This document shows positions 34,471 through 42,957 of a DNA stretch of 64,000 bases, piece after piece. The number at the start of each line of letters is the position of its first letter. Positions within the stretch are counted from its first letter, which is position 1. This stretch comes from DATBGO01 sp963785765 (lineage in GTDB: Bacteria; Actinomycetota; Actinomycetes; Streptosporangiales; Streptosporangiaceae). The notes below the pieces were generated by a model. It searched no databases, had not been told where the DNA came from, and saw only the letters and a program-made list of their open reading frames with translations. A program made the position numbers and the translations under genes. Where the stretch lies: positions 930,001 to 994,000 of the forward strand of contig CAWAWM010000008.1 of assembly GCA_963785765.1 (NCBI GenBank). Reading direction: 5' to 3'.

Positions 34471-35349
34471 ATGCAGGAGTTCGTTCAGTTCACTCTCGGC
34501 GGGGTCAGCGTGGGCATGATCTACGCCGCGATCGCGCTCTCGCTAGTGCTGATCTGGCGCGGCACCAGGATTCTCAACTACTCCCAGGGCGGCATGGCGA
34601 TGTTCAGCGCCTATGTGGCGCTCATCGTTATCAACCACACCGGGAACTACTGGCTCGGCTTCGTCGTGGCGCTCGCTTTCGGGCTGGTGCTTGGCGCGGT
34701 CCTGGAACGCGTGGTGGTCCGGCCGGTCGAAAGCAAGCCGCCGCTCAACGCGGTCATCGTGACCATCGGGCTGCTCATCCTCATCGAGGGCGTGGCCGGG
34801 ATCATCTACGGCGGCCAGTTCCGGTCATTCCCGCCGGCGTTCTCGATCACCGGGATCAAGATCGGCAGCTTCGGGCTCGGCGTGTCCAGATCCGACGTGT
34901 TCACGGCGGTCGCGGTGCTGGCGGCGGCGCTGCTGCTGGCCGCGCTCTTCAGGTACACCGCGGTAGGCCTGCGGCTGCGGGCGACCGCGTTCAGCCCGGC
35001 GGTCGCCCGGCTGCTCGGCGTCCGGATCGGCCGGGTGCTGACCCTGGGCTGGGCGCTGGCCGGCCTGTTCGGGGCGCTGGCCGGGGTGCTGGTCTCGCCG
35101 TCGACCTTCCTGTACCCGAACAGCATGGACTCGATCTTCGTGCTCGGGTTCACCGCGGCGGTGATCGGCGGCCTGGAAAGCCCGGCCGGGGCGATCGCGG
35201 GCGGCGTGATCCTCGGCGTCCTGCTCAACTACGTCGGCGGCTATCTCGGCGCCAACCTGGTGGACCTGTACGGGCTCGGCATCCTGGTGCTGGTGCTGAT
35301 GGTCCGGCCGTCCGGCCTGTTCTCCACGACCGCCACCCGGCAGGTGTGA
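34471..35349 (+). CDS. livH: Branched-chain-type ABC transporter permease LivH
   Basis: 292-residue inner-membrane permease with about eight hydrophobic segments. LivH landmarks are the start FTLGGVSVGMIYAAIALSL, RGTRILNYSQGG, and FTAAVIGGLESPAGAIAGG near the C-terminus, which couples to the ATPases. A GGGGGAGGG ribosome site precedes the ATG. The substrate class of this permease family includes branched-chain amino acids, short-chain amides and aromatic or other carboxylates. Confidence 0.92.
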   Translation: MQEFVQFTLGGVSVGMIYAAIALSLVLIWRGTRILNYSQGGMAMFSAYVALIVINHTGNYWLGFVVALAFGLVLGAVLERVVVRPVESKPPLNAVIVTIGLLILIEGVAGIIYGGQFRSFPPAFSITGIKIGSFGLGVSRSDVFTAVAVLAAALLLAALFRYTAVGLRLRATAFSPAVARLLGVRIGRVLTLGWALAGLFGALAGVLVSPSTFLYPNSMDSIFVLGFTAAVIGGLESPAGAIAGGVILGVLLNYVGGYLGANLVDLYGLGILVLVLMVRPSGLFSTTATRQV

Positions 35350-35351
35350 CC

Positions 35352-36398
35352 ATGACCCTGGCCCGCCATCTCGCCGTCGCGGTGCTCGCCGCGCTGGTGA
35401 TCATCCTGATCTCGATCAAGCTCGGCAGCTATCGCGATTACCAGCTAGCCGGGGTGGCCGCTTACCTGATAGCGGTAGCCGGACTGACCGCCCTGATCGG
35501 GCTGAGCGGCCAGATCTCGATCGGTCACGGCGCGTTCATGGCGATCGGCGCCTACGCCGCGGCGCTGTTGCTACTGCACCTGCACTGGCCGCTCGAGATC
35601 GTGTTCGCGGCGGCCGTGGTGATCACCGCGGCGGGCGGCGCGATCGTCGGCGTGGCCGCTGCCCGGCTGCGCGGTCCCTACCTGGCCGGGGCCACGCTGA
35701 TGCTCGCGGTGGCGCTGCCGTCGGTGGCGGACAACTACTCCGGCGTCTTCGGCGGCGACCAGGGACTGAACATCTCCATCACCACCCCGGCCTTCCTGGG
35801 CGCGACCTTCCCGCCCACCAGGTGGCTGCTCTGGCTGACCAGCGCCGCGACGCTGATCGCCCTGGTGCTGCTGGCCAACCTGGCCCGCAGCAGGGTCGGC
35901 CGCAGCTGGCGGGCGATCCGCGACGACGAGGTCGCGGCGGCGCTGGCCGGCCTGAACGTGGCCAGGCTGAAGATCCTCGCCTTCGTCATCAGTGCTGCCT
36001 GCGCCGGTCTGGGCGGGGCGCTGCTCGCCGTGGTCACGACGAGCGTCTCGCCGGGCGCCTTCACGCTGGCCCTGTCCATCGGGCTGCTCACCGCCGCGGT
36101 CATCGGCGGTCTGGGCAGCCTGGCCGGGGCGCTGTGGGGGAGCCTGCTGTTCGTCTTCGTACCGACCTACCTCACCGATGTGGCCAGCAGTCATGGCCTG
36201 TCCAGCGCGGCCAGCTCGAGTATTCCGATCGCTGTCTACGGCGTCGTGCTGATCATCGTCATGCTCGTGTTCCCCGCCGGAATCCAGGGCGGCCTGCGCC
36301 GCCTGTTCGGGCCGGTCACCCCGGCCCAGGGACCCCCCTTCAGCGCATTGCGCCGGCACAGGCCGGCAACTGAACACCAGGAAGAAGGAACTAGATGA
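35352..36398 (+). CDS. livM: Branched-chain-type ABC transporter permease LivM
   Basis: 348-residue permease, the partner of LivH. GLSGQISIGHGAFMAIGAY and RIGRSWRAIRDDEVAAALAGLNV-type segments (here VGRSWRAIRDDE) are the LivM hallmarks. About nine membrane segments. The ATG at 35352, two bases after the livH stop, matches the family; the longer frame upstream runs through livH and is not coding. The stop overlaps the start of the binding-protein gene (ATGA). Confidence 0.9.
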   Translation: MTLARHLAVAVLAALVIILISIKLGSYRDYQLAGVAAYLIAVAGLTALIGLSGQISIGHGAFMAIGAYAAALLLLHLHWPLEIVFAAAVVITAAGGAIVGVAAARLRGPYLAGATLMLAVALPSVADNYSGVFGGDQGLNISITTPAFLGATFPPTRWLLWLTSAATLIALVLLANLARSRVGRSWRAIRDDEVAAALAGLNVARLKILAFVISAACAGLGGALLAVVTTSVSPGAFTLALSIGLLTAAVIGGLGSLAGALWGSLLFVFVPTYLTDVASSHGLSSAASSSIPIAVYGVVLIIVMLVFPAGIQGGLRRLFGPVTPAQGPPFSALRRHRPATEHQEEGTR

Positions 36399-37747
36399 AA
36401 AGATCACATCGAGCAAACGTGGCGGCCGTGGCCGGGCTGGCGGCCCTTGCGCTGGTGGCCGCCGCGTGCGGTTCGAGCGGGTCGTCGTCGTCCTCGCCGT
36501 CCAGCTCGTCGAGCTCGAGCAGCGCACTGATGGCGTCAGCGCCCGGGATCACGGCCACCACGATCACGATCGGCAGCCACCAGCCGCTCACCGGAGTGGC
36601 CGCGCCCGGCTATGACGAGATCGCCCCGGCGTCCAACGCCTACTTCCAGTACGTCAACGCGCATGGCGGCATCTACGGCCGCAAGATCGTCTACAAGTAC
36701 CTCAACGACCAGTACAACCCGACCATCACCTCCACCGTGGTGCATCAGCTGGTGCTGCAGGACAACGTGTACGCGATCTTCGACGGCCTCGGCACGCCGA
36801 CGCACCTGGCGGTCGCGCCGTACCTGAACGCGCAGAAGGTGCCCGACGTGTTCGTCGCGTCCGGCTGCGCCTGCTGGAACAACACCTCGGCGCTGCCGTA
36901 CACGTTCGGCTGGCAGCCCAACTACATCCGCGAGGGCAAGATCCTCGGTACCTACGTCAAGGAGCACTTCAAGGGCAAGAAGATCGGCTACTTCTACCAG
37001 AACGACGAGTTCGGCCAGGACGGCGTCAAGGGCCTCGATTACGAGATCCCGAAGTCCCAGGTGGTGGCCAGGGAGAGCTACGTCCCCACCAACACCAATA
37101 TCGAACCGCAAGTGGCCGCGCTGAAGGCGGCGGGCGCTCAGGTCGTGGTCTCGTTCTCGGTGCCCGCGTTCACCGCCCTGCTGCGGTTGCTCGAGCTGAA
37201 GGTCAGCCTCAACGCCCAGCTCGTGGTCAGCAACGTCGGCTCCGACCCGATCACCCTGGCCGGCCTGCTCGAGGCGTTCGCCAAGCAGGGCGGCGCCAAG
37301 GTCTCAGGAAACGAGCTCACCCAGGGCATCATCACCGACGGCTACCTGCCCTCGCTCGGGGACACCAGCAACAGCTGGATCTCGCTGTTCAGCAAGGTCC
37401 ACAGCCAGTACCTGCCGAAGCTGCCGTTTGACGGCAACGTGGGCTACGGCATGGCGGTCGCTTACACGTTCGTCCAGGCCATGTTCAAGGCCGGCCGGAA
37501 CCCGACCAGGCAGGACCTGGTCAACGCGATCAACGCCGGCCTGCCGCAGGGCGTCTCGGTCGCGCCGTTCGCGTACTCGACCACCGACCACGACGGCATC
37601 ACCGGTGCCTACATGGGCGTCATCAAGAATGGCGCGATCGTCCAGACGGGCCCGGTCCAGGTCACCGATAATTCCGCGACCGGCCCGGTCACGACGTTCA
37701 CCGGCACGCAGCCGGCGGCCCCGGCCAGCGGAGTGCCTTCGCCCTGA
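36395..37747 (+). CDS. ABC transporter substrate-binding lipoprotein (LivK/LivJ type)
   Basis: 450 residues. Signal peptide with lipobox LVAAAC (Cys at about residue 26), then a Ser-rich linker, then a periplasmic-binding type I fold: TTITIGSHQPLTG, GGIYGRKI, FDGLGTPTHLAVAPYLN, and KKIGYFYQNDEFGQDG. It is lipid-anchored outside the membrane and delivers the substrate to LivHM. The ligand cannot be named; the downstream CoA ligase suggests a carboxylic acid. It is the last gene before a strong terminator. Confidence 0.9.
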   Translation: MKRSHRANVAAVAGLAALALVAAACGSSGSSSSSPSSSSSSSSALMASAPGITATTITIGSHQPLTGVAAPGYDEIAPASNAYFQYVNAHGGIYGRKIVYKYLNDQYNPTITSTVVHQLVLQDNVYAIFDGLGTPTHLAVAPYLNAQKVPDVFVASGCACWNNTSALPYTFGWQPNYIREGKILGTYVKEHFKGKKIGYFYQNDEFGQDGVKGLDYEIPKSQVVARESYVPTNTNIEPQVAALKAAGAQVVVSFSVPAFTALLRLLELKVSLNAQLVVSNVGSDPITLAGLLEAFAKQGGAKVSGNELTQGIITDGYLPSLGDTSNSWISLFSKVHSQYLPKLPFDGNVGYGMAVAYTFVQAMFKAGRNPTRQDLVNAINAGLPQGVSVAPFAYSTTDHDGITGAYMGVIKNGAIVQTGPVQVTDNSATGPVTTFTGTQPAAPASGVPSP

Positions 37748-37758
37748 CCAGTCGCGAT

Positions 37759-37793
37759 GGGCCGGCCCCCGGGACTTCCCCGGGGGCCGGCCC
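37759..37793. terminator. Strong 15-bp hairpin after the liv operon
   Basis: Perfect 15-bp stem (37759-37773 with 37779-37793, 5-base loop ACTTC), all G/C, starting 12 bases after the binding-protein stop. Clear terminator separating the transporter genes from the TetR-ligase-lyase run. Confidence 0.85.
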
Positions 37794-37822
37794 GCCTCGG
37801 CAACCGGACCGGCCCTAGCTAG

Positions 37823-37844
37823 CCCGTTCAGAATTCAGAACGGG
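37823..37844. promoter_or_regulatory. 22-bp palindromic operator before the TetR gene
   Basis: CCCGTTC-A-GAATTC-A-GAACGGG is a 22-base palindrome with one mismatched pair (A/A), centred about 21 bases before the GTG of the TetR gene. Size, symmetry and position fit a TetR-family operator controlling its own operon. Confidence 0.65.
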
Positions 37845-37854
37845 GGTTACCCAC

Positions 37855-38496
37855 GTGAGCCTCGCCGCGGGCCGCAAGCCCGCCACCGGCGACGAACGGC
37901 CGCCTGGCCAGCGGCTGCTAACCGCTGCCGAGGAGTTGTTCGGCGAGCGCTCGTACCGGCGGACCACGGTGGCCGGGATCTGTGCCAGGGCCGGCATCGC
38001 GACCGGCAGTTTCTACACGCACTACAACTCCAAGGCCGACATCTTCGCGGCCGTGATCCGCCAGATCAACACCGATCTGCGGGACGCGATCCGGAACGCG
38101 ATCGGCGAGGCGGCTGACAACCAGCGGGCCAGGGAGCGGGCATCCTTCCGGGCCTACTTCGACCTGATGTCCAAGCGCCCGTGGATCTACCGGATCGTGC
38201 GGGAGGCCGAGTTCGTGGCGCCCGGCGAGTTCAAGCAGTACTACGAGCGGCTGGTCCGCGGGTACGCGCGCGGAGTGCGCGGCGCCCAGCTGGCCGGGGA
38301 CGTCGACACCAGGTACGACCCCGAGGTCATCGGCTACGTCTACACCGGGCTCGGCAACTTCGTCGGGATGCGCTGGGCCGAGTGGACCGCGGGCGGGCGG
38401 GTGCCCGATGACGTCCTCGACGACCTGATGGAGGTGCTGGCCCGGGGCCTGCGGCCGCAGCCAGGCGCGGGCGCCGACGTATCGTCTCAAGTATGA
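37855..38496 (+). CDS. TetR/AcrR family regulator of the acyl-CoA module
   Basis: 213 residues. Helix-turn-helix at about 18-62 (LLTAAEELFGERSYRRTTVAGICARAGIATGSFYTHYNSKADIF, seen as its usual short motifs), followed by a ligand domain with YFDLMSKRPWIYRIVREAEFV. GTG start at 37855 close to the palindrome at 37823-37844. It overlaps the ligase gene by 4 bases (ATGA), so it is the first gene of a three-gene operon. It probably senses the substrate or its CoA ester and represses its own operon, and perhaps liv. Confidence 0.88.
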   Translation: MSLAAGRKPATGDERPPGQRLLTAAEELFGERSYRRTTVAGICARAGIATGSFYTHYNSKADIFAAVIRQINTDLRDAIRNAIGEAADNQRARERASFRAYFDLMSKRPWIYRIVREAEFVAPGEFKQYYERLVRGYARGVRGAQLAGDVDTRYDPEVIGYVYTGLGNFVGMRWAEWTAGGRVPDDVLDDLMEVLARGLRPQPGAGADVSSQV

Positions 38497-40166
38497 CGGG
38501 CGGCCCGCCGGGCTCTTCGGGTCCGGGCAGCTACACCGGCACCATCCCGCGGCTGCTGACCGCCGCGGCCCAGCGCGACCCTGATGGCATCTGGCTGCGG
38601 ACCGACGAGGGGTCACTGACCTTCGCCGGGGCGCTGGCCGCGGCCGCCGCAATGGCGCGGTCGCTGGCCGCCGCGGGCGTGCGCCGCGGCGATCTGGTCG
38701 TCGCCACCACCCGCAACACTCCCGGCTACCTGATGTGCTGGCTGGGACTGGCCGCGCTCGGTGCGGTACTGGTGCCGGTCAACCCGCACGGCACCGCCGC
38801 GGAACTGGCCGGGCTGCTCCGGCAGACCTCGCCGCGGGCGTTGGTCAGCGACGCGGGCCTGGCTCCGCTGCTAGACGCGGCGGGGGCCGGCGCACTGGCC
38901 GAGCTGGGCGTGCTCGATGTGGCGGAGCTGAGCGCGGCTGAGCTCGGCGCGGCGAAGGCGGGCAGGGCGGAGGCGGGCCCGGCGAAGTCAGCAATCGCCC
39001 GGGCCGGGCTGCCCGACTCCGGCGTCCGGCCGGACGACCTGGCGGTACTGATCCCGACCTCGGGGACCACCGGCCGGTCCAAGCTGGTCATGCAGACCCA
39101 CCGGGCGTACGCGATGGCCGGCGAGGGTTTCGGCTTCTGGATGGAGCTGACCGCCGCCGACCGGCTGATGACCTCACTGCCGCTGTTCCATATCAACGCG
39201 CCCGCGTACTCGGTGCTGGGCTCGCTGGCCTGCGGGGCCGGCCTGGTGCTGCTGGAGCGCTTCTCGGCCAGCGGTTTCCTGGATGCCGCGCGCAGGCACG
39301 GGGCAACCGAGTTCAATGCGATCGGGGCCATGCTGGAGATCTTGATGCGGCAGCCGCCGCGCGCCGATGACGCCGACAACCCGCTGCGGCTGTGCTACAC
39401 GGGTCCGGCTCCGGAACGCAGCCGGCAGGAGGCGATCGAGGCCAGGTTCGGGCTGCGGATCGTGGTCGGCTACGCGATGTCGGAGTCGCCGTACGGGCTG
39501 ATCTGGCCGCGCGGCAGCCGGCCGTTCGGCACCCTCGGCGCGCCTCGCCAGCATCCGGTGCTCGGCGAGGTCAACGAGGCGCGGGTGATCTCCAGCGACG
39601 GCCGCCAGCTCGGCCCCGGCCAGACCGGCGAGCTGCTGTTGCGCAACCCGGTGGTGACGCCCGGCTACTGGGGCATGCCCGAGGAGACCGCCGCGGCCAT
39701 CACGGACGGCTGGCTGCACACCGGTGACCTGGTCACGGTGGGCGCCGACGGGACCTATACGTTCGTGGCCCGGCAGAAGGAGGTGCTGCGCCGCCGGGGC
39801 GAGAACCTGTCGCCGCTTGAGGTCGAGGAGGTCATCGCCGAGCATCCCGCCGTGCTCGAGTGCGCCGTCGTGGCCGTGCCCTCGGAGCTTTCCGAGGACG
39901 AGGTGAAGGCGTTCATCGTGCCGGCCGAGGGCGGCAGCGTCGATGTCGGGCAGCTCATCGAGTTCGCGGCCACCCGGCTGGCCGCCTTCAAGGTACCCAG
40001 ATACTGGCAGCTGATCGATGAGCTGCCGCGGACCCCCACCGCGCGGGTTGCCAAGCACCGGCTGCCCACCGGGCACCCGCCCGGTGAGTACGATGCGGAG
40101 GCGCCGCAGCCACCGTCCGGCCAGCTGGCGCCCCCGTCCCGGCCGGGCCGAAAGGACCAGCTATGA
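38493..40166 (+). CDS. AMP-dependent acyl-CoA synthetase/ligase
   Basis: 557-residue class I adenylate-forming enzyme. P-loop-like motif IPTSGTTGRSKLVMQTH, MTSLPLFHINA, VVGYAMSESPYG, TGELLLRNP, DGWLHTGDLVTV, and the C-terminal ENLSPLEVEEVI. The adenylation Lys is probably in TARVAKHRL. It makes an acyl-CoA from a carboxylate, ATP and CoA. An Ala/Glu/Gly-rich insert at about 145-172 is unusual. It lies between the TetR and the citryl-CoA-lyase-like gene with 4-base overlaps on both sides, so activation and cleavage are probably consecutive steps. Confidence 0.88.
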   Translation: MTGGPPGSSGPGSYTGTIPRLLTAAAQRDPDGIWLRTDEGSLTFAGALAAAAAMARSLAAAGVRRGDLVVATTRNTPGYLMCWLGLAALGAVLVPVNPHGTAAELAGLLRQTSPRALVSDAGLAPLLDAAGAGALAELGVLDVAELSAAELGAAKAGRAEAGPAKSAIARAGLPDSGVRPDDLAVLIPTSGTTGRSKLVMQTHRAYAMAGEGFGFWMELTAADRLMTSLPLFHINAPAYSVLGSLACGAGLVLLERFSASGFLDAARRHGATEFNAIGAMLEILMRQPPRADDADNPLRLCYTGPAPERSRQEAIEARFGLRIVVGYAMSESPYGLIWPRGSRPFGTLGAPRQHPVLGEVNEARVISSDGRQLGPGQTGELLLRNPVVTPGYWGMPEETAAAITDGWLHTGDLVTVGADGTYTFVARQKEVLRRRGENLSPLEVEEVIAEHPAVLECAVVAVPSELSEDEVKAFIVPAEGGSVDVGQLIEFAATRLAAFKVPRYWQLIDELPRTPTARVAKHRLPTGHPPGEYDAEAPQPPSGQLAPPSRPGRKDQL

Positions 40167-40951
40167 ACGAATACCCCACCTCGATCGGGACCACCGACGC
40201 GACCTCGATCCGGCTGCTCGGCCACGACCTGGCCGCCGACCTGATGGGTCAGGTCACCTTCGGCGAGCTGGCCTTCTGGCTGGTGGCGCTGCGCCGTCCT
40301 GGCCGCGGCGAACTGCGGGTCTTCGAGACCGTGCTGGTGGCGCTGGCCGACCACGGGTTCACCCCATCAGCGATCGCGGCCAGGCTCACCCTGACCGGCG
40401 CCCCGGAGTCGGTCCAGGGCGCGCTGGCCGCGGGCCTGCTGGGCGGCGGCTCCAGGTTCCTCGGGGTGACCGAAGACTGCGGCAAGTTCCTGGCCGAAGC
40501 GCTGGCCAGCTCCGAGGGCCCGCTGCCGCTGCCCGACGACGAGGAGGGCTGGGACGAACTCGCCGACATGGCGATCCGGGCCCACCGGGAGTCGGGCCGC
40601 CTGGTGCCCGGGCTGGGCCATCCCGTGCATAAGAGCGGTGACCCGCGTACCCCGGTGCTCTTCAAGATCGCCGAGGACGAGGGCGTGCTCGGCCCGCATC
40701 TGCGGCTGTTCGCGGCGGTCGGCCGGGTGCATCCGATGATCCTGGGCCGGACGCTGCCGCTGAACGGCGCGGGAGTGTGCGGCGCGGCCCTGGCTGACCT
40801 GGGCTTCGAGCCGGACATGCTGCGCGGTTTCGCGCTGCTGGCCCGGGCCGCCGGGCTCCTGGGTCACCTGGCCGAGGAGATGCGCCGCCCGGCCGGGCCC
40901 GGCATCTATGAGCAGACCGACCGCGACGTGGTCTATCAGCCGCGCGCATAG
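40163..40951 (+). CDS. Citryl-CoA lyase-like (citrate synthase-fold) protein
   Basis: 262 residues with citrate synthase-fold signatures: an N-terminal helical half (TFGELAFWLVALRRP), then GLVPGLGHPVHKSGDPRTPVLF with the conserved His, and AVGRVHPMILGRTLPLN. It is much shorter than citrate synthase, as expected for stand-alone citryl-CoA lyases, which split a 3-hydroxy-3-carboxyacyl-CoA into an acyl-CoA and a keto acid. The catalytic Asp of citrate synthase (VDF) is not apparent: the aligned spot reads GAG. The real reaction is therefore open. ATGA overlap with the ligase gene suggests it acts on that enzyme's product. Confidence 0.75.
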   Translation: MNEYPTSIGTTDATSIRLLGHDLAADLMGQVTFGELAFWLVALRRPGRGELRVFETVLVALADHGFTPSAIAARLTLTGAPESVQGALAAGLLGGGSRFLGVTEDCGKFLAEALASSEGPLPLPDDEEGWDELADMAIRAHRESGRLVPGLGHPVHKSGDPRTPVLFKIAEDEGVLGPHLRLFAAVGRVHPMILGRTLPLNGAGVCGAALADLGFEPDMLRGFALLARAAGLLGHLAEEMRRPAGPGIYEQTDRDVVYQPRA

Positions 40952-41020
40952 CTGGCCGCCCGAAGACCGGGCGCTCCCTCGGCACTCAGCCCTTCGAAAG
41001 AAGTCTTTGGATACGTTGCA

Positions 41021-41058
41021 AAGATAGCTTTCCAAAGGAAGCGTTGGAAAGATATCTT
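41021..41058. promoter_or_regulatory. ArsR-type operator, 15-bp inverted repeat
   Basis: Arms 41021-41035 and 41044-41058 (AAGATAgCTTTCCAA and its complement with one mismatch, 8-base spacer) lie just before the ATG at 41066. The region is AT-rich and carries further related half-sites upstream. Binding would block transcription, as expected for autoregulation. Confidence 0.7.
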
Positions 41059-41065
41059 GGGATGT

Positions 41066-41674
41066 ATGGCTGACGAGACCCGCCGCTCCGTGAAGCGGCT
41101 GACCGATCCCCGGGCGCTGCGGGCGCTCGCCCATCCGATCCGGCTCTCGCTGGTCGGGCTGCTCCGCCGGGAGGGGCCGCTGACCGCCACCCGGGCCGGC
41201 GACCTGCTCGGCGAGAGCTCCGCCAGCTGCTCCTTCCACCTGCGCCAGCTGGCCAAGTACGGCCTGGTCGAGGAGGCGGGCGGGGGCACCGGCCGGGAGC
41301 GGCCCTGGAAGGCGACCAGCATGTTCACCGACTGGCCGGATGTGGCGGAGAATCCCGAGCTGGCGGCGGCGGCCGACCTGCTGGCCGCGATGCTCGCCGA
41401 GCGGTACTTCGAATACCTGATGCGCTGGCTGGAAGCCAAGCCGGGGGAGCCTGAGGCCTGGCAGCACGCCGCGCATTTCGGCGACACGATGCTGTACGTC
41501 ACCGCCGAGGAGCTCGTCGAGCTCGCCGAGCAGGAGCAAGCCCTGATGGACCGCTTCCTGGACCGGCTCACCCGCCCCGAGCTGCGGCCGCCGGGGGCAC
41601 GCGAGGTGACCTATCTGCACTTGGCCTTTCCCGGCGACTTGTCGGGGGCGAAGCCGGCCGGTGCGGGCCGGTGA
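41066..41674 (+). CDS. ArsR family (winged-helix) regulator
   Basis: 202 residues. N-terminal winged helix: ALRALAHPIRLSLVGLLRREGPLTATRAGDLLGES, with the recognition helix SSASCSFHLRQLAKYGLVEEA (shown as motifs), then an extended C-terminal helical part (about 105-200) seen in drug-responsive ArsR proteins. No Cys pair for metal sensing apart from the single Cys of the recognition helix, so a drug-like ligand is more likely than arsenite. The ATG at 41066 follows the operator by 7 bases. It overlaps the MFS gene by 4 bases (GTGA) and presumably represses both. Confidence 0.87.
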   Translation: MADETRRSVKRLTDPRALRALAHPIRLSLVGLLRREGPLTATRAGDLLGESSASCSFHLRQLAKYGLVEEAGGGTGRERPWKATSMFTDWPDVAENPELAAAADLLAAMLAERYFEYLMRWLEAKPGEPEAWQHAAHFGDTMLYVTAEELVELAEQEQALMDRFLDRLTRPELRPPGAREVTYLHLAFPGDLSGAKPAGAGR

Positions 41675-42957
41675 CGGCCGGTACCGAGGAACGGGCCCGG
41701 CCGGTCGGCCGGGTCACCTCCTGGCTGCCGCCGTTGCTGCGGGACCGTCCGTTCCGCCGCTACTGGACCGGCCAGACCGTCTCGCTGTTCGGGGACCAGG
41801 TCTCCGCGATCGCGCTGCCGCTCACCGCCGTGCTGGTGCTGCACGCCAGTGCCGCCGACATGGGCTATCTCGGCGCGCTGGTCTGGCTGCCGAGCCTGCT
41901 GTTCGCAGTGCACGCCGGGGCGTGGGTGGACCGGCGCGGCCGGCGCCGGGTCACGATGATCGGCGCCGACCTCGGCCGCGCGGCGCTGCTGGCCAGCATT
42001 CCGCTGTGCTACGCGCTCGGCGTGCTCAGCCTCGTCCAGCTGTTCGCCGTCGCGTTCGGCATCGGGGCGCTGAGCGTGCTGTTCACCGTCTCGGACGCCA
42101 CGCTCTTCGTCGCCCTGGTCCCCGGCGATGCCTACGTGGACGGGAACTCGCTGATCTATGCCAGCCGCGCGCTGTCGTTCGTGGGCGGGCCGAGCCTGGG
42201 CGGGCTGCTCATCCAGGCGCTGTCGGCGCCGCTCGCGGTGGCCGCCGACGCGCTGTCGTTCCTCGGCTCGGCGTTCTTCCTGGGCCGGATCAAGCCGGCC
42301 GAGCCGCCGGCTGACCCCGCGACGAAGGGCTCGCTGAGCGCCGGAGCCCGGTTCATCAGGCGCTCGCCGGTGGTCCGGGCGTCGCTGCTGGCGGTGGCCA
42401 CGATCAACTTCTTCAATTACATCTTCGCCGCGCTGTTCCTGCTGTACGCGACGCGCGCGCTGGAGGTCCGCCCCGGCCCGCTCGGGCTGGTCCTCGGCGC
42501 GGGCGCGGTCGGCGGCGTGCTGGGGTCGGCGCTCACCAAGCGGCTGTCCGGGCGGATCGGCATCGGCTGGGCCTATGTGGCCGGTTGCGTGGTGTTCACC
42601 GTGCCGTTGCTGCTGGTCCCGCTGGCCAGCGGGCCGCATCTGCTGGTGCTGGCCCTGCTGTTCGCGGCGGAGTTCCTGTCCGGCTTCGGGGTGATGATGC
42701 TGGACATCAGCATCGGCGCGATCTTCGCGGCGGTCATTCCCGATCGGCTGAGGTCCCGCGTGAGCGGGGCGTTCCAGGCGGTCAACTACGGCACCCGGCC
42801 AGGCGCACTGGCCGGCGGTGCCCTGGGCACGCTGATCGGGCTGCGCCCGACGCTGTGGATCGGAGCTGCCGGGGCGATTGCCGGCGCACTGTGGCTGCTC
42901 TGGTCCCCGCTCCCGGCCTTCCGGATGCCGGCGCCCGGCAGCGGTGCGGGCCGCTAG
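41671..42957 (+). CDS. MFS transporter, likely drug efflux
   Basis: 428 residues, about 12 membrane helices. RDRPFRRYWTGQTVSLFGDQVSAIALPL at the N-terminus and DRRGRRRVTMIGADLGRAAL (the loop 2-3 motif) are typical of the MFS group of macrolide-efflux-like exporters (MefA/NreB type). Translationally coupled to the ArsR gene, which implies induction by the exported compound. The C-terminal end converges with the DinB-fold gene, overlapping by 4 bases. Confidence 0.87.
   Translation: MTAGTEERARPVGRVTSWLPPLLRDRPFRRYWTGQTVSLFGDQVSAIALPLTAVLVLHASAADMGYLGALVWLPSLLFAVHAGAWVDRRGRRRVTMIGADLGRAALLASIPLCYALGVLSLVQLFAVAFGIGALSVLFTVSDATLFVALVPGDAYVDGNSLIYASRALSFVGGPSLGGLLIQALSAPLAVAADALSFLGSAFFLGRIKPAEPPADPATKGSLSAGARFIRRSPVVRASLLAVATINFFNYIFAALFLLYATRALEVRPGPLGLVLGAGAVGGVLGSALTKRLSGRIGIGWAYVAGCVVFTVPLLLVPLASGPHLLVLALLFAAEFLSGFGVMMLDISIGAIFAAVIPDRLRSRVSGAFQAVNYGTRPGALAGGALGTLIGLRPTLWIGAAGAIAGALWLLWSPLPAFRMPAPGSGAGR

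Noticed and set aside
37801..37854. Reading the EcoRI-containing palindrome as a terminator
   Set aside because: It lies next to the TetR start, is moderate in GC and has the mismatch pattern of an operator; the liv terminator is at 37759-37793.
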